The notes: generated from the letters alone by a model not told the origin. 64,000 nt of DNA from Marinobacter shengliensis (GCF_003007715.1 NZ_PXNO01000019.1:124001-188000), one strand, 5' to 3'; shown: positions 33,901 through 43,507, numbered from the stretch's first letter. A program made the numbers and translations.

Positions 33901-34040
33901 GTATCGGCACGTTGTTTACCGTATTCGTACTGCCGGCCTTCTACATTCTGCTGGCGCGAGACCATCATGGAACTGCGGCCGATGAGTATACGGAAGCTGA
34001 CAACAACGACGGGGCTCCGGCCACATCCAGCAGCCATTAA
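30945..34040 (+). CDS. RND family multidrug/solute efflux pump (HAE-1-like)
   Basis: A 1031-residue inner-membrane pump with the twelve-helix RND plan. Proton-relay residues are seen in AIGLVVDDAIIMVENVHRHIEQ (aspartate pair in helix 4) and lysine in VVSKNGILIVEF (helix 10). Periplasmic porter and docking domains carry STSSQGVSTIQAKM and DPVITSTTGDDTALMYIAF. Length and order are normal for the AcrB/MexB/MexK type. Substrate range not predictable. A 12-base inverted repeat follows the stop. Confidence 0.93.
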   Translation: MKFTDIFVHRPVLATVVSLLILLIGARAAMEMEVRQYPKLESTTVTVTTAYPGASSDLIKGFITTPLQQAIAEASGIDYLTSTSSQGVSTIQAKMVLNYDANDALAEIQAKVASQRNVLPGDAEDPVITSTTGDDTALMYIAFYSTELEVPQITDYLTRVVQPKLQALSGVGKAQLLGRTFALRVWLDPERLAAVDLTPVEVADKLRANNYQAAVGTTRGQYTEIALTSDTDIADPEAFRNLVVKQQNGTLIRLRDIAEVELGSQTYNQLALYKGEPATYVAIELAPGANPLTVAGLVKDELPDIESQLPSGLNVRLAYDASDFIEDSINEVIRTLLEAMLIVLVVVFLCLGSIRAAIVPSVAVPLSLIGGAFIMLIFGFSLNLLTLLSLVLAIGLVVDDAIIMVENVHRHIEQGESRFDAALNGAREMATPIIAMTTTLVAVYAPIGFMGGLVGSLFTEFAFTLAGTVVISGIVALTLSPMLSGKVLKPHGNPGRFEVLVEKTFNGLANAYKAALTSLMQTKSVVVFFAVVVLGSIYFMVMMSQNELAPTEDQGILFYQGLGPQTSTLEYLFDHGQEVQERMSGVPGYNEDFMILGITSPNAVFGGFKLAPWSEREISQFEVQPLLDSELKKVTGLQTAVFPLPALPGSGGGLPFQFVVTTGGTYEQLNEVADELLGKAMQSGNFMFLQKSINFDKPVTRINVDRDRVADLGLSMRDVGQSLASMLSGGYINRFNMEGRSYQVIPQVGNEFRASREALDDYYIRAGNGQLVPLSSVVSFSEEVEPSNRTQFNQLNSLTLEGVIMPGVAAGSAMDFMEQAAAEVFPQGFSFDYTGESRQLATQGSALMVTFFLSLLVIYLVLAAQFESWRDPFIILVSVPMSVAGAMAFIVLGFASMNIYTQVGLITLIGVVSKNGILIVEFANLLQKEKGLNKVDAVIEAAAIRLRPIIMTSLALIFAMVPLLIAVGPGAESRFAIGLTISAGLGIGTLFTVFVLPAFYILLARDHHGTAADEYTEADNNDGAPATSSSH

Positions 34041-34058
34041 ACGCTGACTGATGTTAAC

Positions 34059-34094
34059 ACATAGCCCGCACCGGTCATCCGCTGCGGGCTATGT
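34059..34094. repeat. Perfect 12-base inverted repeat between convergent genes
   Basis: acatagcccgca (34059-34070) and tgcgggctatgt (34083-34094) with a 12-base loop. It sits between the converging RND and AraC genes, where a bidirectional terminator is expected, but has no T-run on either side, so a Rho-dependent or processed 3' end is more likely. Confidence 0.6.
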
Positions 34095-34098
34095 GGCG

Positions 34099-35058
34099 TC
34101 AGGTCATGGCAAAGTCGGCGGGTTCCATCACTGGCTCAACCAGCAGCCGCCGTCGCCACTGCACAGTTTCACTGGGTAGCTCGCCGAAGTGTTCCCGATA
34201 CAGCGCGGCGAAGCGGCCCAGATGGGTAAAGCCCTCGTCAGCGGCATACCAGGAGATGTGTGGCACGTCGCACTGGCAATCCACCAGGCGTTTGCGCACG
34301 CGTATCAGACGACAGCGCTGATAGAAGCGATAAGGGGTCATGCCGGTTTCCCGCTTCATCAGGTAATACAGGTTACGTTCGCTGGCCCCGGAATGGTTGG
34401 CCAGCTCCTGCAGATCAAAATCCCAGTCCCGTTCGCTACGAATTTTCTCAATCACCCTCGCCAGCCTCCGGTCCAGTACTGGCAGCTCTTCGGGCAGTTC
34501 TACCCTGCCCGTTGCCAGTTGCCGTTCCAGGCGTTCAAACAGAGCGAGTGTCTCCCGGCTGGCATCCTGATGATCCTGAAAATAGTCCGCCTTCATTAGA
34601 AAACGATGGATATGACCAGCCAACGCCACGTCCAGGCCTGGCCGGGGCCATACTGGAACCAGCTCACTCACCGGATACACCAGTACCAGCCGACTGTTCT
34701 TACTGATTCTCAAGCTAAATGTTTGGCCAGCGGGAATCATGATCACCGGAAAGGCGGATACACCAGGGCCACCTTCCGACGATATCTGCGCCGACCCGTG
34801 AATGGTGGCTACCAGAAGCCTCTGAGGCATACAGCAGTCGGCAAGCAGCATATCCTGAGCGACATCAAGTACACAGACCAAACCAGCCTCTACATCAAGG
34901 GCTGACAACGAACCCACCAATCCCTGGGGACGAGTCAGGCCACAGGTTATTCCCCGGCACCCGAGCAGTTCTGTCATGGCGGCCAGCCACTCTCCACAAC
35001 CTGCACCGCTCAATCGCAGGTAGGCTTCCAATTCCGGTTTGGCATTCAGAGTTCGCAT
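34099..35058 (-). CDS. AraC family transcriptional regulator
   Basis: A 319-residue regulator with a C-terminal AraC/XylS DNA-binding domain (about 210-310): double helix-turn-helix LQELANHSGASERNLYYLMK and HISWYAADEGFTHLGRFAAL followed by YREHFGELPSE. The N-terminal half holds an AraC-binding-like cupin domain (HGSAQISSEGGPGVSAFPVIM), probably a ligand sensor. ATG 35058 is preferred over TTG three codons earlier. It converges on the RND gene and may regulate it or the neighbouring GGDEF gene; context gives no more. Confidence 0.85.
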   Translation of the reverse strand: MRTLNAKPELEAYLRLSGAGCGEWLAAMTELLGCRGITCGLTRPQGLVGSLSALDVEAGLVCVLDVAQDMLLADCCMPQRLLVATIHGSAQISSEGGPGVSAFPVIMIPAGQTFSLRISKNSRLVLVYPVSELVPVWPRPGLDVALAGHIHRFLMKADYFQDHQDASRETLALFERLERQLATGRVELPEELPVLDRRLARVIEKIRSERDWDFDLQELANHSGASERNLYYLMKRETGMTPYRFYQRCRLIRVRKRLVDCQCDVPHISWYAADEGFTHLGRFAALYREHFGELPSETVQWRRRLLVEPVMEPADFAMT

Positions 35059-35194
35059 ATAGCTCAAAAAGGCAATTAATGAGCCTGCCGTTTTAAAGTA
35101 GCTGCGGACAAAGCCCTAGCCAAATCTTGCAAAATGCGCAAAAGCTGAACAAAAGTTATGTTTTTATTGATAGTTGTCAAAACTGCAGAAGCAG

Positions 35195-36853
35195 TCAGGC
35201 CAATGACAGGTCGGCCAGTGGCGTCGGCCTTGCCAACAGAAAGCCTTGACCACGATGGCAGTTCAGTTCCCGCAGCCTGCGGCGCTGCTCTTCCGTTTCA
35301 ATACCTTCGGCAACGACCTCCAGATCCAGCGCCTCGGCTATGGCTAGAATGGCTGACACGATGCGCGAGTCGCGACCATCCGGCCCGAGACGCTGGACAA
35401 ACTGACGGTCGATCTTCAGAACATTGACCGGCAAGGCATGCAAGTAAGCCAGAGATGAGTAGCCGGTACCAAAGTCATCAATGGCGACCATGATGCCCCG
35501 GTCCACAAACGACTGGAGCTTGGCGAGGCAGCGGCGCGACAGATTCATCAGGTTGGTTTCGGTAATCTCGATTTCCGGGCACCACCCCCGGGCCTCCAGG
35601 CTTGAGAACAGCGGCTCCAGCATCGGCTCCAGCCGCCCGTCCGAAATCTGCCGGGCGGAAATATTAATCGCTAGCCGACGCCCACTACCCCAACCGACTT
35701 CACATTGCTGAAGGTCCTCTATGATGTGCCGTACGAGTTGTTCCGTAAGCTCATGTATGTGGCCACGCTGCTCTGCCACCGGGACAAAATCCGCCGGCGA
35801 TACTGCGCCGAGTTCAGGGTGGTGCCAGCGCAACAGGGCCTCCAGCCCCACCATGGAGCCGCTTGCCAGGTCGTACTGGGGCTGGTACACCACGGAGAAC
35901 TCCTCCGGAGCGACCTTGAGCGAAGCAATCAATGCTTCAGACAAGCGCTGATGGAACTGCCCCTCTTCACCGTCCACGGCGCTGTAGATTCGATAACAGG
36001 CGCGGCCTGAGAGCTTGGCCGCGTGCATTGCACGATCAGCATTTTGCAGCAGAGCCGAAGCCGTTTTCCCATGCTTTGGAAACACCGCAGCCCCCACAGA
36101 GGCCGACAGGAAATGCTCCCGGTGCTCCACCAGCATTGGCGCCTGGAATATCCCGCTCATGCGCTGGCAAACCACGGGTAACTCAGACTCATCCTCCAGC
36201 TCAACAATGGCTGCGAACTCGTCTCCGGATAGCCGGGCAACTACATCCCCATCTCGAAGCACACTCTTCACGCAGGCCGCCGCCTGCTGAAGCACTCGAT
36301 CACCACAGTCGTGGCCATGCAGATCATTGACTGCTTTGAAGAAATCCAGATCGATGTAAACTACGGCGAAACAGCCGTTGCCTGCCTTGCGTTGTCCGAC
36401 CCTTGCTTTCAGAAACTCCTGGAACAGCGAGCGATTTGGCAGCTCGGTGAGCGGATCATAGTAAGCCAGAGACGCCAGACGCTCGTTACTGGCAGTCAGC
36501 TCACCAACATCCATGAAAACGCCGGCAAACAGCCTCTGTCCCTGGTAGTCTACCGGGTAGATATTGAGCCACTGCGGATAGTTCTCGCCATTTTTGCGCC
36601 GGTTCCAGATCAGTCCCTCCCAGCATCCGGTCTGGTTCAGGCTGCGCCACATGGTCTGATAGAACTCGTGCGAATGCAGCCCGGAGCTCAGCACCGATGG
36701 CTTCTGCCCCACGACTTCTTCTGCCAGATAGCCGGTCACCGCCTGGAACATAAGGTTGACGTAGGCAATCCGGGCATCGGGTGTTGACAGCATGATGGCC
36801 CTCGGGTGGTTGTCCACCAGGGCCTTGAAGTCTTGTTCTTTCAACACCTGCAT
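35195..36853 (-). CDS. PAS-GGDEF-EAL cyclic-di-GMP protein
   Basis: A 552-residue three-domain protein: PAS sensor (about 7-110; NGENYPQWLNIYPVDYQGQ), GGDEF (about 125-290) with signature LSGDEFAAIVELEDE, and EAL (about 300-545) starting GLEALLRWHHPELG with DDFGTGYSSLAYLHALPV and ETEEQRRRLRELNCHRGQGF. The GGDEF motif reads SGDEF, still accepted as active in some proteins; the EAL motif is intact. It could both make and break c-di-GMP, or mainly break it. ATG 36853 has GGGGGA upstream; in-frame longer starts at 36871, 36910 and 37027 exist. Confidence 0.85.
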   Translation of the reverse strand: MQVLKEQDFKALVDNHPRAIMLSTPDARIAYVNLMFQAVTGYLAEEVVGQKPSVLSSGLHSHEFYQTMWRSLNQTGCWEGLIWNRRKNGENYPQWLNIYPVDYQGQRLFAGVFMDVGELTASNERLASLAYYDPLTELPNRSLFQEFLKARVGQRKAGNGCFAVVYIDLDFFKAVNDLHGHDCGDRVLQQAAACVKSVLRDGDVVARLSGDEFAAIVELEDESELPVVCQRMSGIFQAPMLVEHREHFLSASVGAAVFPKHGKTASALLQNADRAMHAAKLSGRACYRIYSAVDGEEGQFHQRLSEALIASLKVAPEEFSVVYQPQYDLASGSMVGLEALLRWHHPELGAVSPADFVPVAEQRGHIHELTEQLVRHIIEDLQQCEVGWGSGRRLAINISARQISDGRLEPMLEPLFSSLEARGWCPEIEITETNLMNLSRRCLAKLQSFVDRGIMVAIDDFGTGYSSLAYLHALPVNVLKIDRQFVQRLGPDGRDSRIVSAILAIAEALDLEVVAEGIETEEQRRRLRELNCHRGQGFLLARPTPLADLSLA

Positions 36854-37083
36854 TGTCTGTCCCCCATCCATACCGGGCCCGCCGAAACCAAACACGTTTG
36901 TTTCCAGCATAGGGACAAACTGTCGTAAACCTATCCATATCCTGCAAAAGAAACCAGCCTTTGACCAAAGGAGTAGAAAAATGTGACTCGTATTTGGCGA
37001 TTTGCAATATTGGGATACCCCGCACACGGCGACAGGTCGATAGTGTTCCAGCGAGTTCGATAAAAAGATCCCAGGAGCGATCC

Positions 37084-38715
37084 ATGCGCAGGAATGAACC
37101 GGTCACCGGCAAAGAGCGCGACTTTCCCGCTCAATACCACTTGATCACCACCACGGATCTTAAAGGCAAGATCACTGCCGCCAACGATGAATTTGCCGAA
37201 GTAGCAGGGTTCTCTGTTGATGAACTGATCGGCCAGCCCCACAACATGATTCGCCACCCGGATATGCCCCCGGAAGCCTTTGCGAACCTGTGGCACACCA
37301 TCCGCGGTGGTGAGTCCTGGCGCGGAATCGTCAAGAACCGCTGCAAGAACGGCGATCACTACTGGGTAGATGCTTACGTCACTCCGATCATGAAAAATGG
37401 TGAACTGGTTGAGTTCCAGTCCGTGCGCTCACGGCCTACCCGGGCCCAGATTCATCGCGCCGAGAAGGCCTATGCCGCCTGGCATGAAGGCAAATTACCG
37501 CGCCGTTTCCAGGCCGTCAGTCCTCCGCTGATGTCCAAGCTCGCTTGCCTGTATGGCTCTTTGGCTGGCGGCCTTTTGCTGTTCGGGCTGGCCGAGCTGA
37601 CGCTTGCCCATATGCTGACACTGCAGGCATTAGTGTTGGGCGTTTTCGGCGTGCTGTTCTGGCTGACCCTTCCAATGATGCAAACCGCCCGCGATACCTG
37701 CTGCGAAGCTCACCCGGTTATGCCCTGGATCTATACCGGCCGGCGGGATGAAGGCGCCTGGATAGAATTCGACCGGCAAAAGCGGGATAGCACCCTGCGG
37801 GCGGTCTCTGCCCGAATGCACGCCAACATCGGTAAGCTGCATGGGCGCAAGCAGCGCACCATGGAGTGGGTTTCCAGCTCGGTCAGCAGCATCCGCAGCC
37901 AGCAAACGGATATCGAGAACATTACCCGAGCTTTCGAAGAGCTGGCCCAGAGCGTTCAACGGGTTAACGAAATGACCTGCCGCACTCAACAAGCCAGCGC
38001 AGATGCCCGGAAATCAGCGCACCAGTGCCAGAGCCGCATGGAAGGCGTGAACGAGTCGATATCCAGGCTTCGCAACCGCCTGGCCGACGCCAATCAGGAA
38101 ATGGATAAATTGGCCGGGCAAAGCGACACCATCAGTGTGGTACTGGAAGTGATCTCCGATATTGCGGAACAAACCAACTTACTGGCTCTGAATGCCGCTA
38201 TCGAGGCAGCACGAGCCGGTGAATCCGGACGAGGCTTTGCCGTGGTCGCCGATGAAATACGCGGGCTGGCCCAACGCACCCACGAATCCACCCGCCGTAT
38301 CGACACCATGATAGAAAACCTGCAGGCGGAAACCCGGACGGTAGTCGGGGTAATCATGGAAGGTGGCGAGGCTTGTGAGCAAACCGCCACGATGGCCCGC
38401 GAGGCAAGCGAGGCACTGGGCACCACCCTGAAAGACATAGACATTATCGATGACTGTGCCCGGGAAGTGGCCGGAGCCTCCGAGCAGCAGTCGGCCCTGG
38501 CACTGCAGGTAGAGCAGCAAGCTGAAAACCTGCTGCATTTGGGCAATCAGTCTGTCAAAAGCAGCGAAAGCGCCCACCAGGAATCGGAACAACTGGGCAA
38601 CAACGTGGACCAGGCACAGCTGCTGACCAGTCATTTTCTAAAGATGCTTTGTGATCGCTTGCTGCCCGCTCAGACCAGGCAGGTCAAACAGCAATTTCCC
38701 GAGGCGGCGCAATAG
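37084..38715 (+). CDS. Aer-type PAS methyl-accepting chemotaxis receptor
   Basis: A 543-residue receptor. The N-terminal PAS domain (about 15-110) carries the Aer wording [19 protein letters not shown] and [17 protein letters not shown], which in Aer binds FAD and reports redox. Two helices at about 150-205 form a membrane hairpin. The cytoplasmic part ends in the highly conserved signalling tip [20 protein letters not shown] then [23 protein letters not shown] 37084 follows AGGAG. It faces the GGDEF/EAL gene divergently; both carry PAS sensors. No che genes are nearby. Confidence 0.92.
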   Translation: MRRNEPVTGKERDFPAQYHLITTTDLKGKITAANDEFAEVAGFSVDELIGQPHNMIRHPDMPPEAFANLWHTIRGGESWRGIVKNRCKNGDHYWVDAYVTPIMKNGELVEFQSVRSRPTRAQIHRAEKAYAAWHEGKLPRRFQAVSPPLMSKLACLYGSLAGGLLLFGLAELTLAHMLTLQALVLGVFGVLFWLTLPMMQTARDTCCEAHPVMPWIYTGRRDEGAWIEFDRQKRDSTLRAVSARMHANIGKLHGRKQRTMEWVSSSVSSIRSQQTDIENITRAFEELAQSVQRVNEMTCRTQQASADARKSAHQCQSRMEGVNESISRLRNRLADANQEMDKLAGQSDTISVVLEVISDIAEQTNLLALNAAIEAARAGESGRGFAVVADEIRGLAQRTHESTRRIDTMIENLQAETRTVVGVIMEGGEACEQTATMAREASEALGTTLKDIDIIDDCAREVAGASEQQSALALQVEQQAENLLHLGNQSVKSSESAHQESEQLGNNVDQAQLLTSHFLKMLCDRLLPAQTRQVKQQFPEAAQ

Positions 38716-38782
38716 GGTAGTCTGGCGATCTGTCGGCTGGTGAAACCAGCCCAACCCACAAAAGCTCAGGATCGCCAGCACC

Positions 38783-39094
38783 TTGACCCTCGGAAATCTT
38801 TTCTGGCTGTTTGTCGCCGGTTTTGCCATCTGGTACTGGTGGAAAGCCAAGGACATCAAAGACTTCGTGCTACAGGCCGCACACCGTTACTGTAAGACCA
38901 TGGATGTGCTGTTACTGGATGATGCCGTTTACCTGCGCGGGCTCTGGTTCAAACGCGACCGCAACGGAAAACTCCGGGTATGGCGCCGCTTCCTGTTTGA
39001 TTTCACCACCACTGGCGAAGAGCGCTATACCGGTCGCATCATCATGCTCGGCCGACAGATTGAGCACATGGAACTGGAACCCCACCGGTTCTGA
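38783..39094 (+). CDS. DUF3301 small membrane protein
   Basis: A 103-residue protein with one N-terminal helix (LFWLFVAGFAIWYWWKAK) followed by a conserved soluble part: VLLLDDAVYLRGLWFKRDRN and FLFDFTTTGEERYTGRIIML. This is the DUF3301 signature; function unknown. The start is a TTG at 38783 with AGGA about 12 bases upstream, so initiation may be poor; no better start was found. Confidence 0.75.
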   Translation: MTLGNLFWLFVAGFAIWYWWKAKDIKDFVLQAAHRYCKTMDVLLLDDAVYLRGLWFKRDRNGKLRVWRRFLFDFTTTGEERYTGRIIMLGRQIEHMELEPHRF

Positions 39095-39210
39095 GCCCAG
39101 CACACGTACACCCTTTCACCTCACCCAAATGGGCGATTACGCCAGACCCGACCGCCGGGCAATACTCCTCGTTGCATTACGACAACCAACAAAAACAACA
39201 GGAGTCTTTT

Positions 39211-40137
39211 ATGCGAATTGCCATGCCTTTCCGGCTGATGGCCGCGGCCCTCATGCTGGTATTCTCAATGGTGAGCCACGCCAGTTACACCCAGACCCGC
39301 CACCCGATTGTGCTGGTTCACGGTGTGACCGGTTTCAACACCATCGGTGGTCTGGTCAACTATTTCCATACCATCCCCTGGAACCTTGAGCGCAGTGGCG
39401 CAAAGGTCTACACCGCCAGTGTTTCGTTTGTGAATAGCAGTGAACAGCGCGGACAACAGCTGGCCAACTACGTCAACAGTCTTGGTCACTCCAAGGTCAA
39501 CCTGATGGCCCACAGCCAGGGCGCGCCCACCTCCCGGGTAACCGCCTCCCTGATTCCCCACCGCATTGCCTCTGTTACCTCCATCAATGGTGTTAACAAG
39601 GGGTCGAAAGTCGCCGATGTCATCCGGGGCATACTGCCTCCCGGCAGCTACGTGGAAGGTGGGGTGGACGCCATCGCCAATGCTCTCGGCGGACTGATCA
39701 ACGCTCTGTCCGGTTCCAACAACCCGCAGGATGGCGTGGCCGCGCTGGAAACCCTCACCACCCCGGGCACCACCAGCTTGAACAACGCCCTGGGCTGGAA
39801 AGGGGTTAACCGAAATGCCTGCGCTGGCACCGATGAGGACGTCTGGATCAACGGCAACCGGGTGAAGTTCTTCTCCTGGACCGGGCGCGGCATCTGGACC
39901 AACGTGTTCGACATCACCGATCCGTTCCTGGGCGTAACCTCTCTCGCCTTCGGCAGTGAGCCTAGTGATGGCCTGGTGGGCGTTTGCTCCACCATGATGG
40001 GCAATGTGATCGGCACCCACTACGACATGAACCATGTCGATGCCATCAACCACCTGCTGGGTGCACGCTCACTCTGGACCAATCCGGTCAGCCTGTACCG
40101 CAGCCACGCCAACCGTTTGAAGAACCGCGGATTGTGA
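39211..40137 (+). CDS. Secreted triacylglycerol lipase, family I.1
   Basis: A 308-residue exported lipase resembling Pseudomonas LipA along its whole length: signal peptide ending SHA, HPIVLVHGVTGFNTIGG (oxyanion hole), nucleophile LMAHSQGAPTSR, the aspartate in SDGLVGVCS and histidine in YDMNHVDAINHLLG. Two cysteines (RNACAG, VGVCS) would form the disulfide of LipA. The elbow is A-H-S-Q-G, so the first Gly of GxSxG is Ala, as in Bacillus lipases. It needs a foldase, encoded 7 bases downstream. ATG 39211 follows AGGAG. Confidence 0.9.
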   Translation: MRIAMPFRLMAAALMLVFSMVSHASYTQTRHPIVLVHGVTGFNTIGGLVNYFHTIPWNLERSGAKVYTASVSFVNSSEQRGQQLANYVNSLGHSKVNLMAHSQGAPTSRVTASLIPHRIASVTSINGVNKGSKVADVIRGILPPGSYVEGGVDAIANALGGLINALSGSNNPQDGVAALETLTTPGTTSLNNALGWKGVNRNACAGTDEDVWINGNRVKFFSWTGRGIWTNVFDITDPFLGVTSLAFGSEPSDGLVGVCSTMMGNVIGTHYDMNHVDAINHLLGARSLWTNPVSLYRSHANRLKNRGL

Positions 40138-40144
40138 GAACAGT

Positions 40145-41239
40145 ATGACGAACAAACCCATCGCATTGCGTCGATGGGTGCTTCCCGGGGCGCTGCTGGC
40201 CGTTGTGGCCGGCAGTGGCCTCTGGTGGGCACTGACGCCGCAAGCAAACATGGTCACCGCCAACACAACACCTCAGCAGGCAACTGAAAAGACCGCTCAG
40301 CCGTCTGGTTCAGCCAGCCATGACGGGGCACCCGTTGACGCCCCCACCCCATCGGTTACTGGAACCCGAACTCCCGAGTCGCTCGGACCAAACCCGTTTG
40401 CGCCGTCGTTGCAGGGCACTGATATAGATGGCGTTCTACAGGCCGACGACAACGGTCAGCTGGTGGTGAATCTGGAGGTCAGGGATTTCTTCGATTATTT
40501 CCTGAGCACCGTCGGCGAGGTATCACCCGAAACCGCCATCGGCCAGATTCAGCAAATGGCCCGCCAACACCTGCCAGAACCCGCCGCACAGCAAGCCCTG
40601 GCCCTGCTGGATCAATATCTGGCTTACAAACAGGCTTCGCTGGAAGTCATGCAAACCGAACTGGACCCGGCCCGCCAGCATGAACCAGCCTATCAGCTTT
40701 CTGCGCTGGGTAATGCCCTGGCTCAGCTGAAGGGTCTGCGGCAACAAACCTTCGCACCCGACGCTCATCAAGCCTTCTTCGGCATGGAAGAAGCCTACAG
40801 CGAATATACCCTGGCCACGCTTGCCATTCAGCAGCGGGCCGACCTGACCGATCAGGGTAAACAGGCCCTGGTGGAATGGCACCGCAACCAGCTGCCAGAC
40901 ACCCTGAAATCCACCGAACAACGGCTGGAAGCCAGCGCACAACAGCACCAGGAACGGGTTCTCGCGGTGGAGTCGGCCACCTCCCCGGAAGCGGCGGGAC
41001 AACGACTCACCGAGCTGGGGCTTGATCGCCAGAGCGTTGACGGCGTGGTCAGTTACCTCCAGCAACAGGAAGCCTTCCAGGCTCGGTTCGAAAGCTTCCG
41101 GAAGGACCTGCAAAGCAGCGTTGCCGGCGGTCTCGTGGACGCCGAACAACAGCAACATCAGGAACAATTGTTACAGCAACACTTCCAGGATGAACAGGAA
41201 CAGACCTGGGCAAGACTGAAGCTGCTGGATCAAAGCTGA
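40145..41239 (+). CDS. Lipase-specific foldase (Lif, LipB/LifO type)
   Basis: A 364-residue periplasmic chaperone with an N-terminal membrane anchor (GALLAVVAGSGLWWAL), a Pro/Ala/Thr-rich linker, and a helical body. The foldase motif R-x-x-F-D-Y-F-L-S is present as VRDFFDYFLSTVGEV, and long Q/A/E-rich helices follow. It folds the adjacent lipase before export through type II secretion. Gene order lipase-foldase is standard. Confidence 0.9.
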   Translation: MTNKPIALRRWVLPGALLAVVAGSGLWWALTPQANMVTANTTPQQATEKTAQPSGSASHDGAPVDAPTPSVTGTRTPESLGPNPFAPSLQGTDIDGVLQADDNGQLVVNLEVRDFFDYFLSTVGEVSPETAIGQIQQMARQHLPEPAAQQALALLDQYLAYKQASLEVMQTELDPARQHEPAYQLSALGNALAQLKGLRQQTFAPDAHQAFFGMEEAYSEYTLATLAIQQRADLTDQGKQALVEWHRNQLPDTLKSTEQRLEASAQQHQERVLAVESATSPEAAGQRLTELGLDRQSVDGVVSYLQQQEAFQARFESFRKDLQSSVAGGLVDAEQQQHQEQLLQQHFQDEQEQTWARLKLLDQS

Positions 41240-41313
41240 TCATAATGTGCGGAAGCGCCTGAACTCGGCGCTGCCGCGTATTACAATCGGGCGAAGACGC
41301 AGTAGGACCCGAT

Positions 41314-42669
41314 ATGAACGCTGAACAAATCCAACAACAGCAAGCGCTGGGCTTCAGGTCTCTGAACTTTACCCCCAGGCTGGAGCCCGTTTACCGGGAA
41401 TCCAGGTCAGCCATGATTCGGCAACGGGCAAGGCCGGTGTCAATTGCCGGCCTGGCCCTGTACCTGGTCTATGCGATCGTAGACATTCTCACCCTGCCTC
41501 CGGAGCTGGCCAGTATAACCGCCGGGGTTCGCCTGGCCGTGGTCTGTCCGATAATCATCCTGGTGCTCATCCTCGCCTATCAGGACAAGCCTTCAGACCA
41601 GACGTTCGAGAAACTGTATACCGCCGCCTACCTTGTTGGTGGTGTCGGCGTGATCGCCATCATCCTTGCGGCCCGAAAACAGGACTATCCGCTGCCCTAT
41701 GAGGGCATGATCCTGATGCTCATGTTTGGCTATTTCGCCATGGGCCTTCCTTTCAAAACTGCCGCTGTGGCCTCCAGCCTGCTGGTCATCGCCTATCTGA
41801 GCACAGAGGCCTTTGCCGGCACGCCCACCCCCGCCGTCCTGAGCAATGGCTTCTTTCTGTTGACCGCAAACGCCATCGGCATGATTGGCTCCTGGGTCAG
41901 TGAATACCGGCATCGCGCGCACTTTCTGGACCGCCAGCTATTGGACCTGATGCACCAGGCTACTGAAGCTGAAAGCCGGCGGAAGACCGAACTGATTACC
42001 GCCGCCAGCCACGATCTGCGCCAGCCATTGAATGCTATTTACATCACCCTGGAAAATCTGAAACCAGGCGAACAGGATGGCCATCAGAGCTCGGTCATTG
42101 CTCAAGTCAAAGATATGGTGGCCCAGCTACGCCGCCTGCTCGGAACCGTGCTCGACAGCGCTCGCCTGAGTGAAGGAATGATCCAACCAGAAATAGTGCC
42201 GGTCAGCCTCGAAGCCATGGTTCAGGAACTACACGACCTGATGAACGAGACGCTCGGCCAACGCAATATCACTCTGACCATTGAACCACAGCCTGCCGGT
42301 TATCCCGTTCTGGCTGACCCGGGCCTGTTGCTGCGTATACTGCAGAATCTGGTGATCAATGCGGCCGACCATAGCGGTGGCAATACCATCACCGTCAGCA
42401 GCCAATGCCAGGACCACAGGGTAAGGCTACAGGTAGCCGACAACGGCAAAGGGGTGGCGCCGGAGCTGGGGGAGCAGTTGTTCCAGCCCTACGTTCGTGG
42501 CACCAGCCCGGCGCCCTGCCCGGGGCTTGGTTTGGGGCTGACCATCGTCCGGGAATTCACCGGCCTGATGAATGGCCGGTGCGGTGTCAACTCCCGGTCT
42601 AAACAGGGTAGCGTGTTTTGGGTTGAGCTACCGGCCACTACAACCAGCCAAGCGCCCGGGCCTTGTTAA
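41314..42669 (+). CDS. Membrane sensor histidine kinase
   Basis: A 451-residue kinase with six or so hydrophobic segments in the first 205 residues, then a dimerisation/phosphoacceptor helix with ASHDLRQPLNAIYITLENL (H-box) and an ATPase domain: NLVINAADHSG (N-box), VADNGKGV (D-box) and GLGLGLTIVREFTGLM (G-box). No receiver domain. It starts 75 bases after the foldase gene, so it could be co-transcribed with the lipase pair. Its 3' end overlaps the response regulator by 32 bases on the opposite strand. Stimulus unknown. Confidence 0.88.
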   Translation: MNAEQIQQQQALGFRSLNFTPRLEPVYRESRSAMIRQRARPVSIAGLALYLVYAIVDILTLPPELASITAGVRLAVVCPIIILVLILAYQDKPSDQTFEKLYTAAYLVGGVGVIAIILAARKQDYPLPYEGMILMLMFGYFAMGLPFKTAAVASSLLVIAYLSTEAFAGTPTPAVLSNGFFLLTANAIGMIGSWVSEYRHRAHFLDRQLLDLMHQATEAESRRKTELITAASHDLRQPLNAIYITLENLKPGEQDGHQSSVIAQVKDMVAQLRRLLGTVLDSARLSEGMIQPEIVPVSLEAMVQELHDLMNETLGQRNITLTIEPQPAGYPVLADPGLLLRILQNLVINAADHSGGNTITVSSQCQDHRVRLQVADNGKGVAPELGEQLFQPYVRGTSPAPCPGLGLGLTIVREFTGLMNGRCGVNSRSKQGSVFWVELPATTTSQAPGPC

Positions 42670-43300
42670 CGCACTCTGTCCGGTTGTGAACACCGAGCTG
42701 GGTGAAGATCGCCTTCAGGTGGGTTTTCACGGTGTGCTCCGTCAGGTCCAGGCTTTGGCAGATGCGTTTGTTGGGGAAACCCTGAGCCAGCAGGGCCAAT
42801 ACCTCCCGCTGCCTTGGCGTCAGGGGAAGGTCGTCAGTAGCGAAAGCCGTCAGGCCACCGGGGAAGTAGCTCTGCCCCTGTCCCACTGCTCGCATCATTC
42901 GCACCAGTGATGCCCTGCTTGCGGATTTGGCAAGAAAACCTTTGGCACCGGCGGCCCTGGCGGCCCGCACCGTCCCTTCGTCATCGCTGCTGGAAATGAT
43001 GACAATGGGCGGTTTGGCACTCTGACCAGACAGCCGGGCGAACAGAGATAGCCCCACCTCACCGTTGAGGGCGACATCCAGCAGCACCAGATCAATGTTG
43101 TCATCGTGCCTGAGGGCATCGGCAGCTTGTTCAACCGACGAGACAATGTTTACCTGCGCTGCCAGCATCTCCTGCTGAATCAGACCCGCCAGTCCTTGAG
43201 CAAACAGCGCATGGTCGTCCACCAACAGCACCCTCCCGAAGAGTGATACTGCCGATGCCGGGGCGGATTCGGCACCCCGACCAAGCGTTGTCGCAATCAT
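42638..43300 (-). CDS. LuxR/NarL-type response regulator
   Basis: A 220-residue regulator: receiver domain (about 23-140) with the acidic pair in VLLVDDHALFAQGL, phosphoacceptor DLVLLDVALNG and lysine in GFLAKSA, then a LuxR helix-turn-helix (LTPRQREVLALLAQGFPNKR, LTEHTVKTHLKAIFTQLGVH). It is the likely partner of the histidine kinase whose gene it meets tail to tail with 32 bases overlap. Targets unknown; the divergent PstS-OmpA gene and the lipase genes are candidates by position. Confidence 0.88.
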   Translation of the reverse strand: MIATTLGRGAESAPASAVSLFGRVLLVDDHALFAQGLAGLIQQEMLAAQVNIVSSVEQAADALRHDDNIDLVLLDVALNGEVGLSLFARLSGQSAKPPIVIISSSDDEGTVRAARAAGAKGFLAKSASRASLVRMMRAVGQGQSYFPGGLTAFATDDLPLTPRQREVLALLAQGFPNKRICQSLDLTEHTVKTHLKAIFTQLGVHNRTECVNKARALGWL

Positions 43301-43507
43301 TCACAGTCTCCCGCACTGTTTATTTTTGTTTCCGGGGATACGCCACTATAAGCCAGCCAGACCAATCACTCAGCGGCCTGCTTAACACTTTATTACATAG
43401 GTGCCTGTTCTTATCCGCTCACTGCAACCGACTGAAACACAAATGTCATAATTCTGAAGCATGCTTCCCCTTATTCAACCATCTGTTATAAATAGGTTTT
43501 TCAACTA

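Noticed and set aside
34059..34094. 12-base inverted repeat as an intrinsic terminator.
   Set aside because: No T-run on either strand; kept as a repeat only.
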